DNA of 64,000 nucleotides from Thermohalobaculum sp038524325 (GTDB taxonomy: Bacteria; Pseudomonadota; Alphaproteobacteria; Rhodobacterales; Rhodobacteraceae): NCBI GenBank assembly GCA_038524325.1, contig JBCBIS010000002.1:1-64000 (forward strand), given 5' to 3'. The position numbers and the translations under genes are program-made. This document shows positions 36,920-45,876 of this stretch, in pieces (the first letter of the stretch is position 1; each line of letters opens with the position of its first letter). Under the pieces are notes generated by a model. The model saw nothing but the letters and a program-made list of their open reading frames with translations, did not search any database and had not been told where the DNA came from.

Positions 36920-37254
36920 CGAACCGGGATCTTCGGCAGGTCATCATCCGGTGTCGCGTTCGCCCGCTGCAGCTTGGCCAATTCGTCGCGCAGGCGGGCC
37001 ACCTCGCGGCCCCGGTCGTTCGACACGCGCCGATGTTTCGCCTCGCGCAGCCATTCCATCAGCTGGCCGATCAACAGCCCGATCAACACCGCAGCCAGGA
37101 TCACCGCCGACAGCGGCATCCCAGTCAGCGCGAATTGCTCGCCAGTCAGCATGGCCGGCAACAGATAGACATCGACCGGCGCCATATTTCCGATGCCGAC
37201 CACCACCAGGCCGGCCCCAATGAGCACCAGAAAAAGGGTCTTGATCAGTCGCAT
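36916..37254 (-). CDS. LapA-domain membrane protein
   Basis: A 112-residue inner-membrane protein of the LapA (DUF1049) family, linked in E. coli to control of LPS synthesis. It has two membrane helices (about residues 5-25 and 47-66) and a cytoplasmic coiled-coil tail (ARLRDELAKLQRAN). It lies between ihfB and trpF, a place typical for Rhodobacteraceae. Its stop is shared with the GTG start of trpF. Confidence 0.88.
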   Translation of the reverse strand: MRLIKTLFLVLIGAGLVVVGIGNMAPVDVYLLPAMLTGEQFALTGMPLSAVILAAVLIGLLIGQLMEWLREAKHRRVSNDRGREVARLRDELAKLQRANATPDDDLPKIPVR

Positions 37255-37317
37255 GGTTTTTCTGCTCCTCGATGTCAGGTGCCGTTTCTTTCTGGGACCT
37301 CAGGATCAGGCTGGCGG

Positions 37318-37602
37318 TCAGCCGCGGGTATTCATACGCTCGCGCAGTTCCTTGCCGGCCTTGAAGAAAGGGACGTTCTTTTCGGGCACCGGCACGGCCT
37401 CGCCGGTCCTCGGATTGCGGCCGATCCGCGCGTCGCGCTTCTTGACCGAGAACGCCCCGAAGCCACGCAACTCCACCCGGTCCCCGCGGGCCAGCGCCTC
37501 GGTTATTTCGTCGAACAGGGTCGATACGATCCGTTCGACATCGCGCTGAAATAGATGCGGGTTATCCTCGGCAATCTGATGAATCAGTTCCGATTTTATC
37601 AT
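37318..37602 (-). CDS. ihfB: Integration host factor subunit beta
   Basis: A 94-residue HU/IHF-family DNA-bending protein. The signature GRNPRTGEAVPVP holds the intercalating Pro on the beta-arm, and the start MIKSELIHQIA is the standard IhfB beginning. The upstream extension of the frame is unsupported. It is read after rpsA, with 248 bases between them that hold a 12-bp hairpin. IHF acts with the alpha subunit in recombination, replication and promoter architecture. Confidence 0.96.
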   Translation of the reverse strand: MIKSELIHQIAEDNPHLFQRDVERIVSTLFDEITEALARGDRVELRGFGAFSVKKRDARIGRNPRTGEAVPVPEKNVPFFKAGKELRERMNTRG

Positions 37603-37784
37603 TCTGTCCCCCCGGACTTGAGGCCGCGTGTTGAGTCGTTTCTCATTATGCTGCGCGACCAAGCTGTCATGGAGGAGTTTGCCCGTCAATGTCGGGCGCC
37701 CAACTTAGCGGCCTGCGACCGGGGCAAAACCCCTGTTTCGGCGCGATTTTTTCAGCTTTTCCCGGAATGGGACGAGGGGCTGAG

Positions 37785-37813
37785 CGATGCCCGCAATCCG
37801 TTTGCGGGCATCG
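37785..37813 (-). terminator. Perfect 12-bp hairpin between rpsA and ihfB
   Basis: CGATGCCCGCAA (37785-37796) is the exact reverse complement of 37802-37813, with a 5-base loop. It starts 38 bases downstream of the rpsA stop. The sequence after the stem is not T-rich, so it may attenuate read-through or protect the rpsA 3' end rather than act as a full terminator. The remaining ihfB leader shows no other structure. Confidence 0.55.
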
Positions 37814-37850
37814 CCATGGGTCTCGCAGGGCGCGATGGGCGCTCGGCCTT

Positions 37851-39536
37851 CTAGTTGTCCTGTTGCTGCTTCAGCGCAGCCCCCAGGATGTCGCCCAGCG
37901 AGGCGCCTGAGTCAGACGAGCCATACTGCTCGACGGCCTCTTTCTCTTCGGCGATTTGCAGGGCTTTGATCGACATGCTCAGACGGCGCGAGGATTTGTC
38001 GATATTGGTGACCTTGGCATCGACCCGGTCGCCCACATTGAAGCGGTCCGGGCGCTGGTCCTGCCGGTCGCGGCTGAGATCCGAGCGGCGGATGAAGGCT
38101 TTCATGCCCTCGTGCTCCACCTCGATCCCGCCATCCTCGATTTGCGTCACGGTGACCGTGACGATCGAGCCTTTGCGCACGCCCTCGGTCGCCTGGGCGA
38201 ACTTGTCGCCGCCGACCTGTTTTATGCCTAGGCTGATCCGCTCTTTCTCGGCGTCGATATCCAGAACGACCGCGGTGACCATGTCGCCCTTCTGGTAATC
38301 CTGGATCGCTTCCTCGCCCGAACGGTCCCAGTCGAGATCCGAGAGGTGGACCATCCCGTCGATTTCGCCATCGAGACCGATGAAGAGACCGAATTCGGTG
38401 ATGTTCTTGACCTCGCCCTCGACCTCGGTACCCGGCGGGAAATTGGCCATGAAGCTGTCCCAGGGATTGTCCATGCACTGTTTGAGGCCCAGCGAGACGC
38501 GGCGCTTCGAACTGTCGACATCCAGGACCATGACCTCGACCTCCTGAGAGGTGGAGACGATCTTGCCCGGGTGGACGTTCTTTTTCGTCCAGGACATTTC
38601 GGAGACGTGGACGAGGCCCTCGACCCCCGGCTCCAGTTCCACGAACGCACCATAGTCGGTAATGTTCGTGACCCGGCCGGTGAAACGGGCGCCCAACGGA
38701 TAGTTGATCTGAACCGTGTTCCAAGGATCGTCCATCATCTGCTTCATGCCAAGCGAGATGCGCTGGGTGTCCTTGTTGACCTTGACGACCTGGACCTTCA
38801 CCGTCTCGCCGATCTGCACGATCTCGGAGGGGTGGTTGACCCGGCGCCAGGCCATATCGGTGACGTGGAGCAGGCCGTCGACACCGCCCAGGTCCACGAA
38901 GGCCCCGTAATCGGTGACGTTCTTGACGACGCCGTCCACGACATCGCCCTCTTTCAGCTTGCCGACGATCTCGGCGCGCTGCTCGGCACGGCTTTCTTCC
39001 AGGACAGCGCGGCGCGAGACCACGATATTGCCCCGGCGGCGGTCCATTTTCAGGATCTGGAAGGGCTGCGGCACGCCCATCAGCGGGCCGACATCGCGCA
39101 CCGGGCGCACATCGATCTGAGAGCCGGGCAGGAAGGCCACGGCGCCACCGAGATCGACGGTGAAGCCACCCTTGACCCGGCCAAAGATCGCGCCCTCGAC
39201 GCGTTCCTGTTTGTCATTGGCTTTTTCCAGCCGGTCCCAGGCCTCTTCGCGGCGGGCCTTCTCGCGGCTGATGGCCGCTTCGCCGCGGGCATTCTCGACC
39301 CGCTCGAGGAACACTTCCACCTCGTCGCCGGGCTCGATCTCGGCCGGCTTGCCGGGTTCGGCGAATTCCTTCAGATCGACGCGGCCTTCGACTTTGAAGC
39401 CAACATCGATGATCGCCTGTCCATTTTCGACGGCGAGCACGATGCCCTTGACCACGGATCCTTCATCGGGGGTATCTTGTTCGAGGCTCTCGTTCAGCAG
39501 GCTCTCGAATTCATCCATCATGGCGGATGCGGACAT
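37851..39536 (-). CDS. rpsA: 30S ribosomal protein S1
   Basis: A 561-residue protein with six S1 RNA-binding domains. Repeats are easy to see in VVDGVVKNVTDYGAFVDLGG, GRVTNITDYGAFVELEPG and GEVKNITEFGLFIGLDGE, and each later repeat ends in a RISLG or RVSLG phrase. S1 helps the 30S subunit bind and unfold mRNA. The start at 39536 gives MSASAMMDEF with AGGAG 10 bases upstream; the second ATG pair five codons later is a weaker option. The order cmk-rpsA-ihfB is the standard proteobacterial order. Confidence 0.97.
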   Translation of the reverse strand: MSASAMMDEFESLLNESLEQDTPDEGSVVKGIVLAVENGQAIIDVGFKVEGRVDLKEFAEPGKPAEIEPGDEVEVFLERVENARGEAAISREKARREEAWDRLEKANDKQERVEGAIFGRVKGGFTVDLGGAVAFLPGSQIDVRPVRDVGPLMGVPQPFQILKMDRRRGNIVVSRRAVLEESRAEQRAEIVGKLKEGDVVDGVVKNVTDYGAFVDLGGVDGLLHVTDMAWRRVNHPSEIVQIGETVKVQVVKVNKDTQRISLGMKQMMDDPWNTVQINYPLGARFTGRVTNITDYGAFVELEPGVEGLVHVSEMSWTKKNVHPGKIVSTSQEVEVMVLDVDSSKRRVSLGLKQCMDNPWDSFMANFPPGTEVEGEVKNITEFGLFIGLDGEIDGMVHLSDLDWDRSGEEAIQDYQKGDMVTAVVLDIDAEKERISLGIKQVGGDKFAQATEGVRKGSIVTVTVTQIEDGGIEVEHEGMKAFIRRSDLSRDRQDQRPDRFNVGDRVDAKVTNIDKSSRRLSMSIKALQIAEEKEAVEQYGSSDSGASLGDILGAALKQQQDN

Positions 39537-39636
39537 ATATGTAAGTCTCCTAGACTGGTTTTGCTGGCCGAGCGGTTGTCTCCGCCGGTCTTCGGGTTTC
39601 ACGGGTCGCAAAAACAAAAAGGCCGGTGATCCGGGC

Positions 39637-40296
39637 TTATTCTGCTGCCCGTCCCCCTGCCTGCTCGACAATTGCCACTGCTTTGGCGACGGCGGCGTCT
39701 ATATCCAATTCGGATGTGTCTAGCAAGTGGGCATCCTCGGCCTGGCGCATGGGCGCATCCGCGCGGCCCGAGTCGCGGGCGTCCCGGGCCTGGATGTCCG
39801 AGAGGATCAATTCATAGGGACGTTTGTCGCCCTTGTGGGTCAGTTCCGCGAAACGGCGCTGGGCGCGGACCTCCTCGCGGGCGGTGACAAAGATCTTGGC
39901 CTCGGCATCCGGGCAGATCACCGTTCCGATATCGCGCCCGTCCAGAACCGCCCCGCCCCTTTGCCGAGAGAATTTGCGCTGGAACTCCAGCAAGGCCTCG
40001 CGAACCTCGCCGATCGCGGCGACCCGCGAGGCGGCCTTGGCCACGAGAGCCGTCCGCAACCTGCCCTCGTCCAACTCCTCGGGCCGCAGTTCACGGGCGC
40101 AGAGCACGGCCACCCCCTCGTCGATCACCCCGCGGCCCTGGTCCATCGCGCGTTTTCCGACGGCGCGATAGAGCAGGCCAGTGTCCAGATGGGCAAAGCC
40201 GAAATGGGTGGCGACTGCCCGCGCAATGGTGCCTTTTCCGGCTGCTGCGGGACCGTCGATGGCGACGGTAAAGCGTGCGGGGCGTTTGCCGGCCAT
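39637..40296 (-). CDS. cmk: (d)CMP kinase
   Basis: A 219-residue cytidylate kinase. The P-loop is AIDGPAAAGKGTIAR, LDTGLLYRAV is the CMP site, and DGRDIGTVICPDA is the central family signature. It phosphorylates CMP and dCMP to the diphosphates. The ATG at 40296 begins just before the P-loop strand; the upstream extension lies in another gene. It lies 4 bases downstream of the large membrane protein gene and upstream of rpsA. Confidence 0.96.
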   Translation of the reverse strand: MAGKRPARFTVAIDGPAAAGKGTIARAVATHFGFAHLDTGLLYRAVGKRAMDQGRGVIDEGVAVLCARELRPEELDEGRLRTALVAKAASRVAAIGEVREALLEFQRKFSRQRGGAVLDGRDIGTVICPDAEAKIFVTAREEVRAQRRFAELTHKGDKRPYELILSDIQARDARDSGRADAPMRQAEDAHLLDTSELDIDAAVAKAVAIVEQAGGRAAE

Positions 40297-40300
40297 CGTG

Positions 40301-41866
40301 CTACCGCGCCTCTCGGCGGAGCAGGACCGCCAAATTCCGATCGCGATCCGCCACCTCCAGCCCGAAGACTGTCTTGAACCCGGCCTTCTCGCTGTCGGCC
40401 CATTTGGCGACCCCGATCCAGTCGGCAATCGCGACGATCTCGCTGTCGACGACATAGTTGAAGATGTGCCCATCCGCCTTGCGCGCCGCCAGGGCTGCCG
40501 GGTTCACCTTGCCATCCAGATTGATCGTACGGTCGTGCCAATAGCCGAGCGTCCCGGTCTGCACCGCCGCCACCCAATCCTCGCGGGCGATATTGTCCTC
40601 GACCCATTCAACCACCTGGAAATGGCCATGGCTGCGCACGCCTGGCAGCACCTGACGCACGGTGAGCGCCATGGCGAGGCAGAGGGCCATCCCGCCGATG
40701 AAACCCATGGCCAGCCCCCGCCGTTCCGCGCCCAGAACTAGGCCCATCAGATCCCGCCCGACCCAGACCGCTGCCGCGATCAACAGCGGCGCCATCGGCG
40801 CGAAATAGCGGCTGAGGAAATGCGGCGCGCCGAAGAACAGGCTGTAATAGGCAAAGATCGCGCAGCCATAGAGCGCATAGGCCAGCACCGCCCAACGATA
40901 CCCGTCGGCCACGCTCAGCCGGCGCAGCAGATAGGCAAGGGCGATCACGGCAACCACGGCGCCGGCAATAGGAGGCACCAGCGGGATCGCCTCGACCGAG
41001 CCGGGCAGGGGCAGCATCGGGAACATCGTCTCGAACAGCTTGACCGGCGATAGCGCCAGATTGTCGGCGAACCCCGCTTTCAGGGATTGTGCCTGCCCGC
41101 TGATCGGGATGATCGATCCGGTGAGCGTGTAGTTGTAGGCAAGCCAAGGTGCGGCGATGGCCAGGCTGAGCAGGCCGGGGGGCACCACATCCGAGAGGCC
41201 CCGCACCAGCCCGCCCGAGATCAGCCGCTGGACAAAGCGGGTGCCGAGCAGGGCCGCGACCAGAAACGCGCCATCATTGCGGGCCAGGAAGACCAGTCCC
41301 AGCAGCAGGCCCAGCACGATCCGGTCGCCCCAGGAAAACCCCTCGCGCCTCTGGAAGAGATGCCCGGCATAGAGCACAGTGCACAGCACCATCAGGGTGT
41401 AGAGCCCGGTTTCGAGCCCGTTCATCGCGTGCAACAGCAGCAAGGGCCCCGCCACCCAAAGCGCGGCGGTCAACAAGGGCAGGGCACCGCCCTCGCCCGG
41501 CACCACCGCCAGGGCGCGAAAGGCAAAGCGCCAGACCGCCCAGGTCACCGCAGCCGAGATCAGCACGGCCAGCGCCATCACGCCCCAGAGCCCGGCAACC
41601 TTGTCGCCTCCGGTCGCCAGATAGGGGAGCGCATAGAGGAAGGTCGCCAGCGGTTGGATCCCGTTGGTTGCAATGGTCCCCTCCGCCACGCTCAACCCGT
41701 TGCCCAGCGCCAGATTGCGCGCAACGGTCAGCAGCAGATAGCCATCCTCGGTCACGAAGATCTGGGTCAGCACCGATGGGTCGGAGACGAGCGGGATCAG
41801 CCGCACCGCCATACCCAGCCCGATAGCGGCGAGAAACAGGCCGATCAGGGCGCGGTTCAAGATCAT
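40301..41866 (-). CDS. Large polytopic membrane protein, possibly a GT-C type glycosyltransferase
   Basis: A 521-residue inner-membrane protein with about eleven hydrophobic helices. The first periplasmic loop has TEDGYLLLTVARNLALGNG, with an early acidic pair as in GT-C glycosyltransferases (PMT/ArnT/GT39), followed by NGIQPLATFLYALP. The C-terminal soluble part (EWVEDNIAREDWVAAVQTG, then DGKVNPAAL) resembles the periplasmic domain of such proteins. Function is inferred from topology only. Starts at 41866 (GGGAG, 8 bases) or 41902 are both possible. It separates aroA from cmk, which are often direct neighbours in related bacteria. Confidence 0.75.
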   Translation of the reverse strand: MILNRALIGLFLAAIGLGMAVRLIPLVSDPSVLTQIFVTEDGYLLLTVARNLALGNGLSVAEGTIATNGIQPLATFLYALPYLATGGDKVAGLWGVMALAVLISAAVTWAVWRFAFRALAVVPGEGGALPLLTAALWVAGPLLLLHAMNGLETGLYTLMVLCTVLYAGHLFQRREGFSWGDRIVLGLLLGLVFLARNDGAFLVAALLGTRFVQRLISGGLVRGLSDVVPPGLLSLAIAAPWLAYNYTLTGSIIPISGQAQSLKAGFADNLALSPVKLFETMFPMLPLPGSVEAIPLVPPIAGAVVAVIALAYLLRRLSVADGYRWAVLAYALYGCAIFAYYSLFFGAPHFLSRYFAPMAPLLIAAAVWVGRDLMGLVLGAERRGLAMGFIGGMALCLAMALTVRQVLPGVRSHGHFQVVEWVEDNIAREDWVAAVQTGTLGYWHDRTINLDGKVNPAALAARKADGHIFNYVVDSEIVAIADWIGVAKWADSEKAGFKTVFGLEVADRDRNLAVLLRREAR

Positions 41867-41891
41867 GCGCCCGCTCCCGCGCTGTCCCCGC

Positions 41892-43241
41892 TCACGCCGC
41901 ATCCTCGGTCAGTTCCGCGCCAAGCTCGCGCATCATCCCGACAAAGCCGGGGAAGGAGGTGGCGATCGGCGCCGCGTCATCGACCGAGACGGCCTCCCGC
42001 GCGCCAAGGCCCAGGCAAGCGAAGGCCATGGCGATGCGGTGGTCGAGATGCGTCACGACCGTGCCGCCACCCGGCACGCCCTCGGGCCCGCGGCCATGCA
42101 CGGTCATGCCGTCTTCATGCTCGGTCACCGCGACCCCGTTGGCGCGCAGCCCGGCCACGGTGGCGGCAATCCGGTCGCTCTCCTTAACGCGCAGCTCAGC
42201 GATGCCGCGCATCACCGTATCACCCTCGGCATAGGCGGCGAGGCAGGCGAGCACCGGGTATTCGTCGATCATGCTCGGCGCGCGCTCTGGCGGCACCTCG
42301 ACACCGCGCAGGGGCGCGTGGCGGGCGACCAGATCGGCCACCGGCTCGCCCCCCTCCTCGCGCGCCTGATGCCGGGCCAGATCCGCGCCCATATCCTCGA
42401 GCGTCTGATAGAAACCCGCCCGGGTCGGGTTCAGGCAGATATTTGGCGCGCTGACCTCACCGCCGGGTGAGATCAACGCCGCCGCCAGCGGAAACGCCGC
42501 GGAGGACGGGTCGCGCGGCACGGCGATGGACTGGGGGGTGAGTTCCGGATGGCCGGTCAGGCGGATCGCGCGACCCTCCGGGACATCCTCAACAGCCACT
42601 TCGGCGCCAAAGCCGCGGAGCATCCGTTCGGTATGGTCGCGGGTCGCCTCGCCCTCGATCACCACGGTCTCGCCCGGCGCGTTCAGCCCGGCCAGCAATA
42701 CGGCGGATTTCACCTGGGCCGAGGCGATGGGCAAGCGGTATTCAACCGGCACCGGCTCGGCCACTCCGGTCAGGGTCAGGGGCAAAAGCCCTCCGTCACG
42801 GCCCGCGCTGACCGCGCCGAACAGGCGCAGCGGGTCCAGGATTCGCCCCATCGGCCGGCGGCGCAGCGAGGCATCCCCGGTGAAGGTCGCGGCGATGGGT
42901 GTCGTGGCCATCATTCCCATGATCAGCCGCACCCCGGTCCCGGCATTTCCGCAATCGATCACCTGGTCAGGCTCGGCCAGGCCACCCACCCCGACGCCGT
43001 GGATGTGCCAGACCCCCTGGGCGTCGCGGGTCACCTCGGCGCCGAAAGCGCGCATAGCCGCAGCGGTCGCCAGCACGTCCTCGCCTTCCAGGAGACCGCT
43101 GACCACCGTCTCGCCGACGGCGAGCGTGCCGAAGATCAGCGCCCGGTGCGAGACCGATTTGTCGCCGGGAATCACCACCGTGCCCTTCAGCCCCGCCGAG
43201 GGGTGGATGGTGAGCGGGCTGAGCGGCAGGGATGAAGACAT
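41892..43241 (-). CDS. aroA: 3-phosphoshikimate 1-carboxyvinyltransferase (EPSP synthase)
   Basis: A 449-residue enzyme of the shikimate pathway that joins PEP to shikimate-3-phosphate. The substrate-site motifs are VIPGDKSVSHRALI and CGNAGTGVRLIMG, and the late active-site segment is VKESDRIAATVAGL. Length and motifs look like the alphaproteobacterial (class II-like) form; the NAGTGVR Gly-Thr-Gly context would matter for glyphosate tolerance but was not analysed further. The 354 bases upstream contain a G-rich hairpin and its likely promoter. Confidence 0.97.
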   Translation of the reverse strand: MSSSLPLSPLTIHPSAGLKGTVVIPGDKSVSHRALIFGTLAVGETVVSGLLEGEDVLATAAAMRAFGAEVTRDAQGVWHIHGVGVGGLAEPDQVIDCGNAGTGVRLIMGMMATTPIAATFTGDASLRRRPMGRILDPLRLFGAVSAGRDGGLLPLTLTGVAEPVPVEYRLPIASAQVKSAVLLAGLNAPGETVVIEGEATRDHTERMLRGFGAEVAVEDVPEGRAIRLTGHPELTPQSIAVPRDPSSAAFPLAAALISPGGEVSAPNICLNPTRAGFYQTLEDMGADLARHQAREEGGEPVADLVARHAPLRGVEVPPERAPSMIDEYPVLACLAAYAEGDTVMRGIAELRVKESDRIAATVAGLRANGVAVTEHEDGMTVHGRGPEGVPGGGTVVTHLDHRIAMAFACLGLGAREAVSVDDAAPIATSFPGFVGMMRELGAELTEDAA

Positions 43242-43595
43242 GGTCGGTTTCCGTTATGCGGGACAGAACGCGATATACAGCGATGCTGGGCCGCAAGAAA
43301 GGTGCTTTCGCGTGCAAGCTGCAAGGGTGCGCAAGGAAAGGGCGCCGGCCCTGTTAAGGGAGCCGACGCCCGGCGAAGCGGCGCGGACCAGTGCCCCCAC
43401 CCGCCCCCGGCAGTGGCCCATACCGCCGGGGTCCTGTTCCCGCGCACTCACCCTCGCACTCGGTCGCATTCAAACCGGATCTGTCTCGGTGCGCAGCATC
43501 CACCGAACCCGGTCTGCCCCTGCGACCTGTGCCTTGATCCCCCTCAAATTGGGCGGGCATGTGGCAGGATTGGCGCCCCAATTGGGCCTTTGCGG
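43242..43595 (-). other. Intergenic region between trmB and aroA
   Basis: No gene is seen in these 354 bases. They hold the G-run hairpin at 43385-43419 and, just after the trmB stop, a possible stem (CCCAATTGGGGCG at about 43580-43592 pairing with CGCCCAATT at about 43550-43558) that may end the trmB transcript. The aroA promoter should lie within the first 150 bases. Confidence 0.5.
43385..43419 (-). repeat. Hairpin with a G-run loop upstream of aroA
   Basis: GGACCAGTGCC (43385-43395) pairs with GGCAGTGGCCC (43409-43419) at 9 of 11 positions around the loop CCCACCCGCCCCC. The core CCCCCACCCGCCCCC is identical to the loop core of the accD-folC hairpin. On the aroA-sense strand it reads as G-runs. 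Confidence 0.5.
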
Positions 43596-44312
43596 CTAGA
43601 CCCGGCGGAAGCGGAGATAATGTGGCACCCGGCCCTCGCGCAGCGCTTTCTGCTCGTAGCGGGTCGAGGGCCAGCCGGGCCAGGGCTGGCGCCAATCGCT
43701 GGGTCCGCGCGCCAGCCAGTCAAAGCGCGGATCGGGGATCAGATGTTCCAGCGTGTGGCGGACATAGTCGGGGATGTCGGTGGCGATGCGCAACTCTGCC
43801 CCCGGCGCCATGACCCGTGCGATCTGATCGAGATTGTCGGGCCCGACAAAGCGCCGCTTCCAATGCCGCTTCTTTGGCCAGGGATCGGGATAGAGCAGAT
43901 AGACCCGGGCGAGGCTGGCGGGAGGCAGCACATCCATCAGATCCCGCGCATCGCCGGGATGGAGGCGGATATTGCCCGTCCCGGCCCGTTCGATATGCGC
44001 CAGCAGGGTGGCGACGCCATTCATGAAGGCCTCGCAACCGAGGATCCCGATCTCGGGGTTGGCCTCCGCCTCGGCCAGCATATGCTCGCCCGAGCCGAAG
44101 CCGATCTCGAGCCAGGTTCCACGGGTGCCGGGAATCAGGGCTGAGGGGTCGATCGCGGTGCGATTCGGATTCTCGTCCCAACCGACCCCGGGGAGCGAGA
44201 GATCGCCCAACCGGGTCTCGAGCAAGGCGGCATGTCCCTTGCGCAGGGTCTTGCCATGCCGCCGCCCGTAAAAGTTGCGCCAAGGCGCGCCGTCTTCGCG
44301 TTCCGGGCTCAT
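43596..44312 (-). CDS. trmB: tRNA (guanine(46)-N7)-methyltransferase
   Basis: A 238-residue SAM-dependent Rossmann-fold enzyme that makes m7G46 in tRNA. The SAM motif is LEIGFGSGEHMLAEA, the family signature is YLLYPDPWPKKRHWKRR, and the C-terminal TRYEQKALREGR is also conserved. The ATG at 44312 overlaps the stop of the 71-residue gene (ATGA), which fixes the start better than the ATG six codons earlier. The gene is in a SAM-centred group with metK. Confidence 0.96.
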   Translation of the reverse strand: MSPEREDGAPWRNFYGRRHGKTLRKGHAALLETRLGDLSLPGVGWDENPNRTAIDPSALIPGTRGTWLEIGFGSGEHMLAEAEANPEIGILGCEAFMNGVATLLAHIERAGTGNIRLHPGDARDLMDVLPPASLARVYLLYPDPWPKKRHWKRRFVGPDNLDQIARVMAPGAELRIATDIPDYVRHTLEHLIPDPRFDWLARGPSDWRQPWPGWPSTRYEQKALREGRVPHYLRFRRV

Positions 44313-44524
44313 TCCGAGGCGTCGAAGCAAGATCGCGGGAGCCGGACAAGGCCAAGCGCGGCGTCTTCGATCAGCAGACCTCCTGGCGCCTGCCCCCAGC
44401 CGTCGCGGTCATAGCCCTCGGCGCAGGCGCCTGTCTCGAAATTGATCAGAACGGTACCGCGCTCCGACCGACCTTCGAACCGATCGCCCGGAGACAGCCT
44501 CTCCCATCCCTGCGGTTCGGCCAT
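44309..44524 (-). CDS. Small conserved-type protein between metK and trmB
   Basis: I do not recognise a named family. The 71-residue product begins MAEPQGWERLSPGDRFEG and holds FETGACAEGYDRDGWGQAPGG; it is soluble and acidic, with two Cys and several aromatics. It starts 9 bases after metK and its stop overlaps the trmB start, so it is translated with both. Such tight coupling supports it as a real gene whose role may be linked to SAM or tRNA methylation; that link is inference from position. Confidence 0.7.
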   Translation of the reverse strand: MAEPQGWERLSPGDRFEGRSERGTVLINFETGACAEGYDRDGWGQAPGGLLIEDAALGLVRLPRSCFDASE

Positions 44525-44533
44525 CGGCTGACC

Positions 44534-45706
44534 TCAGATCGCCGCCTTCAGCGCGTCCACCAGATCGGTTTTCTCCCAGGAGAACCCGCCCTCGGCATCT
44601 GGCTCACGCCCGAAATGGCCATAGGCGGCGGTGCGCTGATAGATCGGCTTGTTGAGGCCCAGATGGGTGCGGATGCCCCGCGGCGTCAGGCTGATGACTT
44701 CGCGGATGGCGGCTTCGATCTTGGCCGGATCCTCCTTCTCGGTGCCATAGGCATCGACATAGATCGACAGCGGCTCGGGCACGCCGATGGCATAGGAGAG
44801 CTGCAGGCAGCATTTCTCCGCCAGACCCGCGGCCACAACGTTCTTGGCGACATAGCGCGCGGCATAGGCGGCCGAGCGGTCGACCTTCGTCGGATCCTTG
44901 CCACTAAAGGCGCCACCGCCATGGGGGGCCGCCCCGCCATAGGTGTCCACGATGATCTTGCGCCCGGTCAGGCCCGCATCGCCATCCGGCCCGCCGATCA
45001 CAAAGCGCCCGGTCGGGTTGACGTGCCAGATGGTGTTTGCGTCGATGAACCCCTCGGGCAGGGCCTGCCGGGCATAGGGTTCGACAATCGCGCGCACATC
45101 GGCGCTGTCGAGCCCGTCGGCATGCTGGGTCGACACCACAATAGTATCTGCCCGCACCGGTTTGCCGTCGCGGTATTCAACCGTCACCTGGCTCTTCGCA
45201 TCAGGGCCCAGCTGGGGTGCTGCGCCCGAATGGCGCGCCTCGGCCATCAGGCGCAGGATGCGGTGCGAGAACAGGATCGGCGCTGGCATCAGCTCCGGCG
45301 TCTCGTTGGTCGCAAAGCCAAACATAATGCCCTGGTCGCCGGCGCCCTCGTCCTTGTTGTCGGCGGCGTCGACGCCTTGGGCGATATCCGCCGACTGCTC
45401 GTGGATGTAAGTGTCGATCGAGCAAGTCTTGAAGTGAAACCCCTTCTGCATATAGCCGATTTTCTTGATCGTCTGGCGGGCTTCCTCGATGAATTCATCG
45501 TCCGCGACGGCGTTGTCCGGGCTGATCTTCACCTCGCCCATCATCACCACCTTGTTGGTGGTGGCTGCGGTCTCCACCGCAACGCGGGCCTCCGGCTCGC
45601 GGCGCAGGATCATGTCGATGATCGCGTCCGAGATCTGGTCGCACACCTTGTCCGGATGGCCTTCAGAGACGGATTCGGAGGTAAAAAGATAGCTGTCGCG
45701 GGCCAT
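44534..45706 (-). CDS. metK: S-adenosylmethionine synthetase
   Basis: A 390-residue enzyme making SAM from methionine and ATP. Motifs are SEGHPDKVCDQISDAI near the N-terminus, DQGIMFGFATNE, and the P-loop-like GGGAFSGKDPTKVDRSAAY. AGGAG lies 10 bases ahead of the ATG. The 170-base leader does not show the short SAM/SAH riboswitch consensus known upstream of metK in many Rhodobacterales. An XRE regulator gene lies directly upstream on the same strand. Confidence 0.97.
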   Translation of the reverse strand: MARDSYLFTSESVSEGHPDKVCDQISDAIIDMILRREPEARVAVETAATTNKVVMMGEVKISPDNAVADDEFIEEARQTIKKIGYMQKGFHFKTCSIDTYIHEQSADIAQGVDAADNKDEGAGDQGIMFGFATNETPELMPAPILFSHRILRLMAEARHSGAAPQLGPDAKSQVTVEYRDGKPVRADTIVVSTQHADGLDSADVRAIVEPYARQALPEGFIDANTIWHVNPTGRFVIGGPDGDAGLTGRKIIVDTYGGAAPHGGGAFSGKDPTKVDRSAAYAARYVAKNVVAAGLAEKCCLQLSYAIGVPEPLSIYVDAYGTEKEDPAKIEAAIREVISLTPRGIRTHLGLNKPIYQRTAAYGHFGREPDAEGGFSWEKTDLVDALKAAI

Positions 45707-45876
45707 GGAAGACGGTCTCCTTCTGCGGATCGGGCGCAGGTCAGATCCCGCGGCGCGGCGGTCTATGCCACGGGCGGACGGGAAGGGTCAAGAAAACGGT
45801 GCCGCCCCGGCCAGTGCGACACAGCCAACGCCCAACCCTCGGTCCGCGGCACCTGCGTGGTACCGAGCGGCAATGG

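Noticed and set aside
38346..39629. 427-codon plus-strand frame opposite rpsA
   Set aside because: High-GC antisense shadow; rpsA is unambiguous on the minus strand.
45707..45876. SAM/SAH riboswitch in the metK leader
   Set aside because: Such switches are known upstream of metK in Rhodobacterales. I looked for the ACAACGGCTTCCTG-type core and TTGGAGCA before the start codon on the minus strand and found neither.
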